The notes below the pieces were generated by a model that was given only the letters and a program-made list of their open reading frames with translations, had not been told where the DNA came from and searched no databases. This document shows, in pieces, positions 6,763 to 7,199 of a stretch of 7,199 nt of DNA (its first letter is position 1; each line of letters begins with the position of its first letter). A program made the translations under genes and the position numbers. Source of the stretch: Chlorobium sp. (lineage in GTDB: Bacteria; Bacteroidota; Chlorobiia; Chlorobiales; Chlorobiaceae); the NCBI GenBank assembly GCA_026193435.1, contig JAPHUN010000007.1, forward strand, positions 1 to 7,199, read 5' to 3'.

Positions 6763-6790
6763 TTCAGCACAACGCATTAGATAGTATACT
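6763..6790 (+). promoter_or_regulatory. Candidate promoter for the right-edge gene
   Basis: TATACT (6785-6790) matches five of six bases of a sigma-70 -10 box and lies 54 bp before the ATG at 6845. The hexamer 16 bp upstream, TTCAGC (6763-6768), is a poor -35 box. The site lies just outside the palindromic element and in front of a gene with no other upstream neighbour on its strand, which makes a promoter here likely, but the exact boxes are tentative. Confidence 0.3.
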
Positions 6791-6810
6791 GTTGGCACCA
6801 TAAAGCATTT

Positions 6811-6825
6811 GTTGAAACGATCAAC
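6811..6825 (+). promoter_or_regulatory. Small inverted repeat near the right-edge gene start
   Basis: GTTGA and TCAAC form perfect 5-bp arms around AACGA, ending 19 bp before the ATG at 6845. If the TATACT box upstream is used, the repeat falls in the 5' untranslated leader or close to the transcript start, where it could act as an operator half-site pair or a small stem. AGG at 6828-6830, the only Shine-Dalgarno-like triplet, sits just after it. Short repeats of this size also arise by chance. Confidence 0.2.
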
Positions 6826-6844
6826 TTAGGTTACAACAAAAAAT

Positions 6845-7199
6845 ATGACAGACACCGCTCACATACGACAGATCGTTATTCTGACTGTATCCGTTATCTC
6901 AGGGCTTGTATTCGAAGGTTGCGCCCAAAGGAAAACAGAAGAACATACACTCCGGCTCAATCCGGTCTCCATCGTTGAAAAAAGCGCGGGAACAGAAATC
7001 TCGGGCCTCGCAAAAAGCCTTATCCATAAAGAGGTGTACTGGGCAATAAACGATTCCGGCAACCCTCCGGCGATTGTTCCGTTAAGCGGAAAAGGTGAGA
7101 TAAAGAGCAAATCGGGCAGACAGATCATCATTCCCGAAGCAAGGAATATAGACTGGGAAGCTCTTGCAATAGACCGTTCAGGAACCATGTACATCTGTG
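6845..7199 (+). CDS. Exported NDSG/DWE beta-propeller-type protein (5' part)
   Basis: The frame opens at an ATG just after an in-frame TAG (6827-6829) and runs without a stop for 118 codons to the window edge, so the 3' part is missing. Residues 9-25 (RQIVILTVSVISGLVFEG) form a signal sequence ending in Cys26. VFEGC is a poor lipobox because of Glu at -2, so a lipoprotein is possible but not assured. After it come EISGLAKS (51-58), YWAINDSGNPP (65-75) and ARNIDWEALAID (99-110), then GTMYIC. The NDSG plus N-x-DWE-(D/A)-(I/L)-A combination is familiar from secreted beta-propeller-like proteins with poorly known function, where DWE residues often sit at metal-binding loops; that last point is from memory. 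The layout resembles the propeller gene at 203-1108. The ribosome site is weak (TTAGG about 14 bp upstream). Opposite-strand openness across this stretch is a shadow. Confidence 0.83.
   Translation, partial: MTDTAHIRQIVILTVSVISGLVFEGCAQRKTEEHTLRLNPVSIVEKSAGTEISGLAKSLIHKEVYWAINDSGNPPAIVPLSGKGEIKSKSGRQIIIPEARNIDWEALAIDRSGTMYIC

Larger units (their letters stand above)
6417..6844. other. 428-bp intergenic region with several inverted repeats
   Basis: No convincing gene is seen here. The one long frame, 6770 to 6477 on the minus strand, is Cys-rich, runs through the 100-bp palindrome and lacks a plausible domain. Structure in order: a hairpin gcttctg-AAAA-cagatgc (6504-6521, one mismatch) inside a wider TGTTAC/GTAACA pair (6498-6503 and 6546-6551); two direct copies of GTTGAGC 11 bp apart (6578-6584, 6589-6595); the 100-bp palindrome (6585-6684); a perfect ACCCG-T-CGGGT palindrome (6731-6741); a TATACT box (6785-6790); and GTTGA-AACGA-TCAAC (6811-6825). 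No tRNA T-loop or known RNA signature was found. Confidence 0.7.

Noticed and set aside
6477..6770. 97-residue minus-strand reading frame
   Set aside because: It runs through the 100-bp palindrome, is unusually rich in Cys, Ser, Ala and Arg, has no domain-like pattern and ends in the same frame just before the 122-residue gene. It looks like a by-product of the repeat.
6859..7194. 111-residue minus-strand reading frame
   Set aside because: It is the antisense shadow of the rightward gene from 6845, which has a signal sequence and the NDSG and DWEALA motifs.
1..7199. Defence island, prophage or CRISPR system
   Set aside because: No spaced direct repeats, nucleases, integrases, toxin-antitoxin pairs or phage structural motifs were seen on either strand.

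Overview
The window reads as chromosomal DNA of a Gram-negative bacterium. The AsmA-type envelope protein, the exported beta-propellers and the codon usage suggest the Bacteroidetes/Chlorobi side, and I favour a green sulfur bacterium (Chlorobium/Prosthecochloris type). That assignment is an inference from overall feel, not from a marker gene. There is no rRNA, tRNA, CRISPR array, transposase or phage gene here.

Layout. A fragment that looks like the last 29 codons of a rightward gene ends at 92. It faces a leftward block of three genes. In transcription order these are a 928-residue AsmA-family membrane-anchored protein (5266 to 2480), a calcineurin-like metallophosphoesterase (2403 to 1246) and an exported YjiK/SdiA-regulated-type beta-propeller (1108 to 203). 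A hairpin plus T-tract lies right behind the last stop. A 70-bp array of ten TTCTGA(G/C)-type heptads sits between the second and third gene. Upstream of the AsmA gene, a 141-bp divergent intergenic region separates it from trmH (5408-6058, rightward, TTG start), the tRNA G18 2'-O-methyltransferase. trmH overlaps tail to tail by 11 bp with a leftward gene for an unrecognised 122-residue protein (6416 to 6048).

From 6417 to 6844 there is no convincing gene. This gap holds a 100-bp imperfect palindrome (6585-6684), smaller hairpins and a possible promoter for the last gene. That gene (from 6845) runs off the right edge. It encodes an exported protein with NDSG and DWEALA signatures of a second beta-propeller family.

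How the genes may work together. The AsmA-like protein, the phosphoesterase and the propeller could form one transcription unit with an envelope role, but only their order, strand and spacing support this. trmH is an independent tRNA-modification gene. The clearest non-coding observations are the 100-bp palindrome with a competing alternative pairing and the heptad array. Both look like dispersed intergenic repeat families rather than an unknown multi-gene system. I do not see a convincing new defence, mobile or biosynthetic system in this window.
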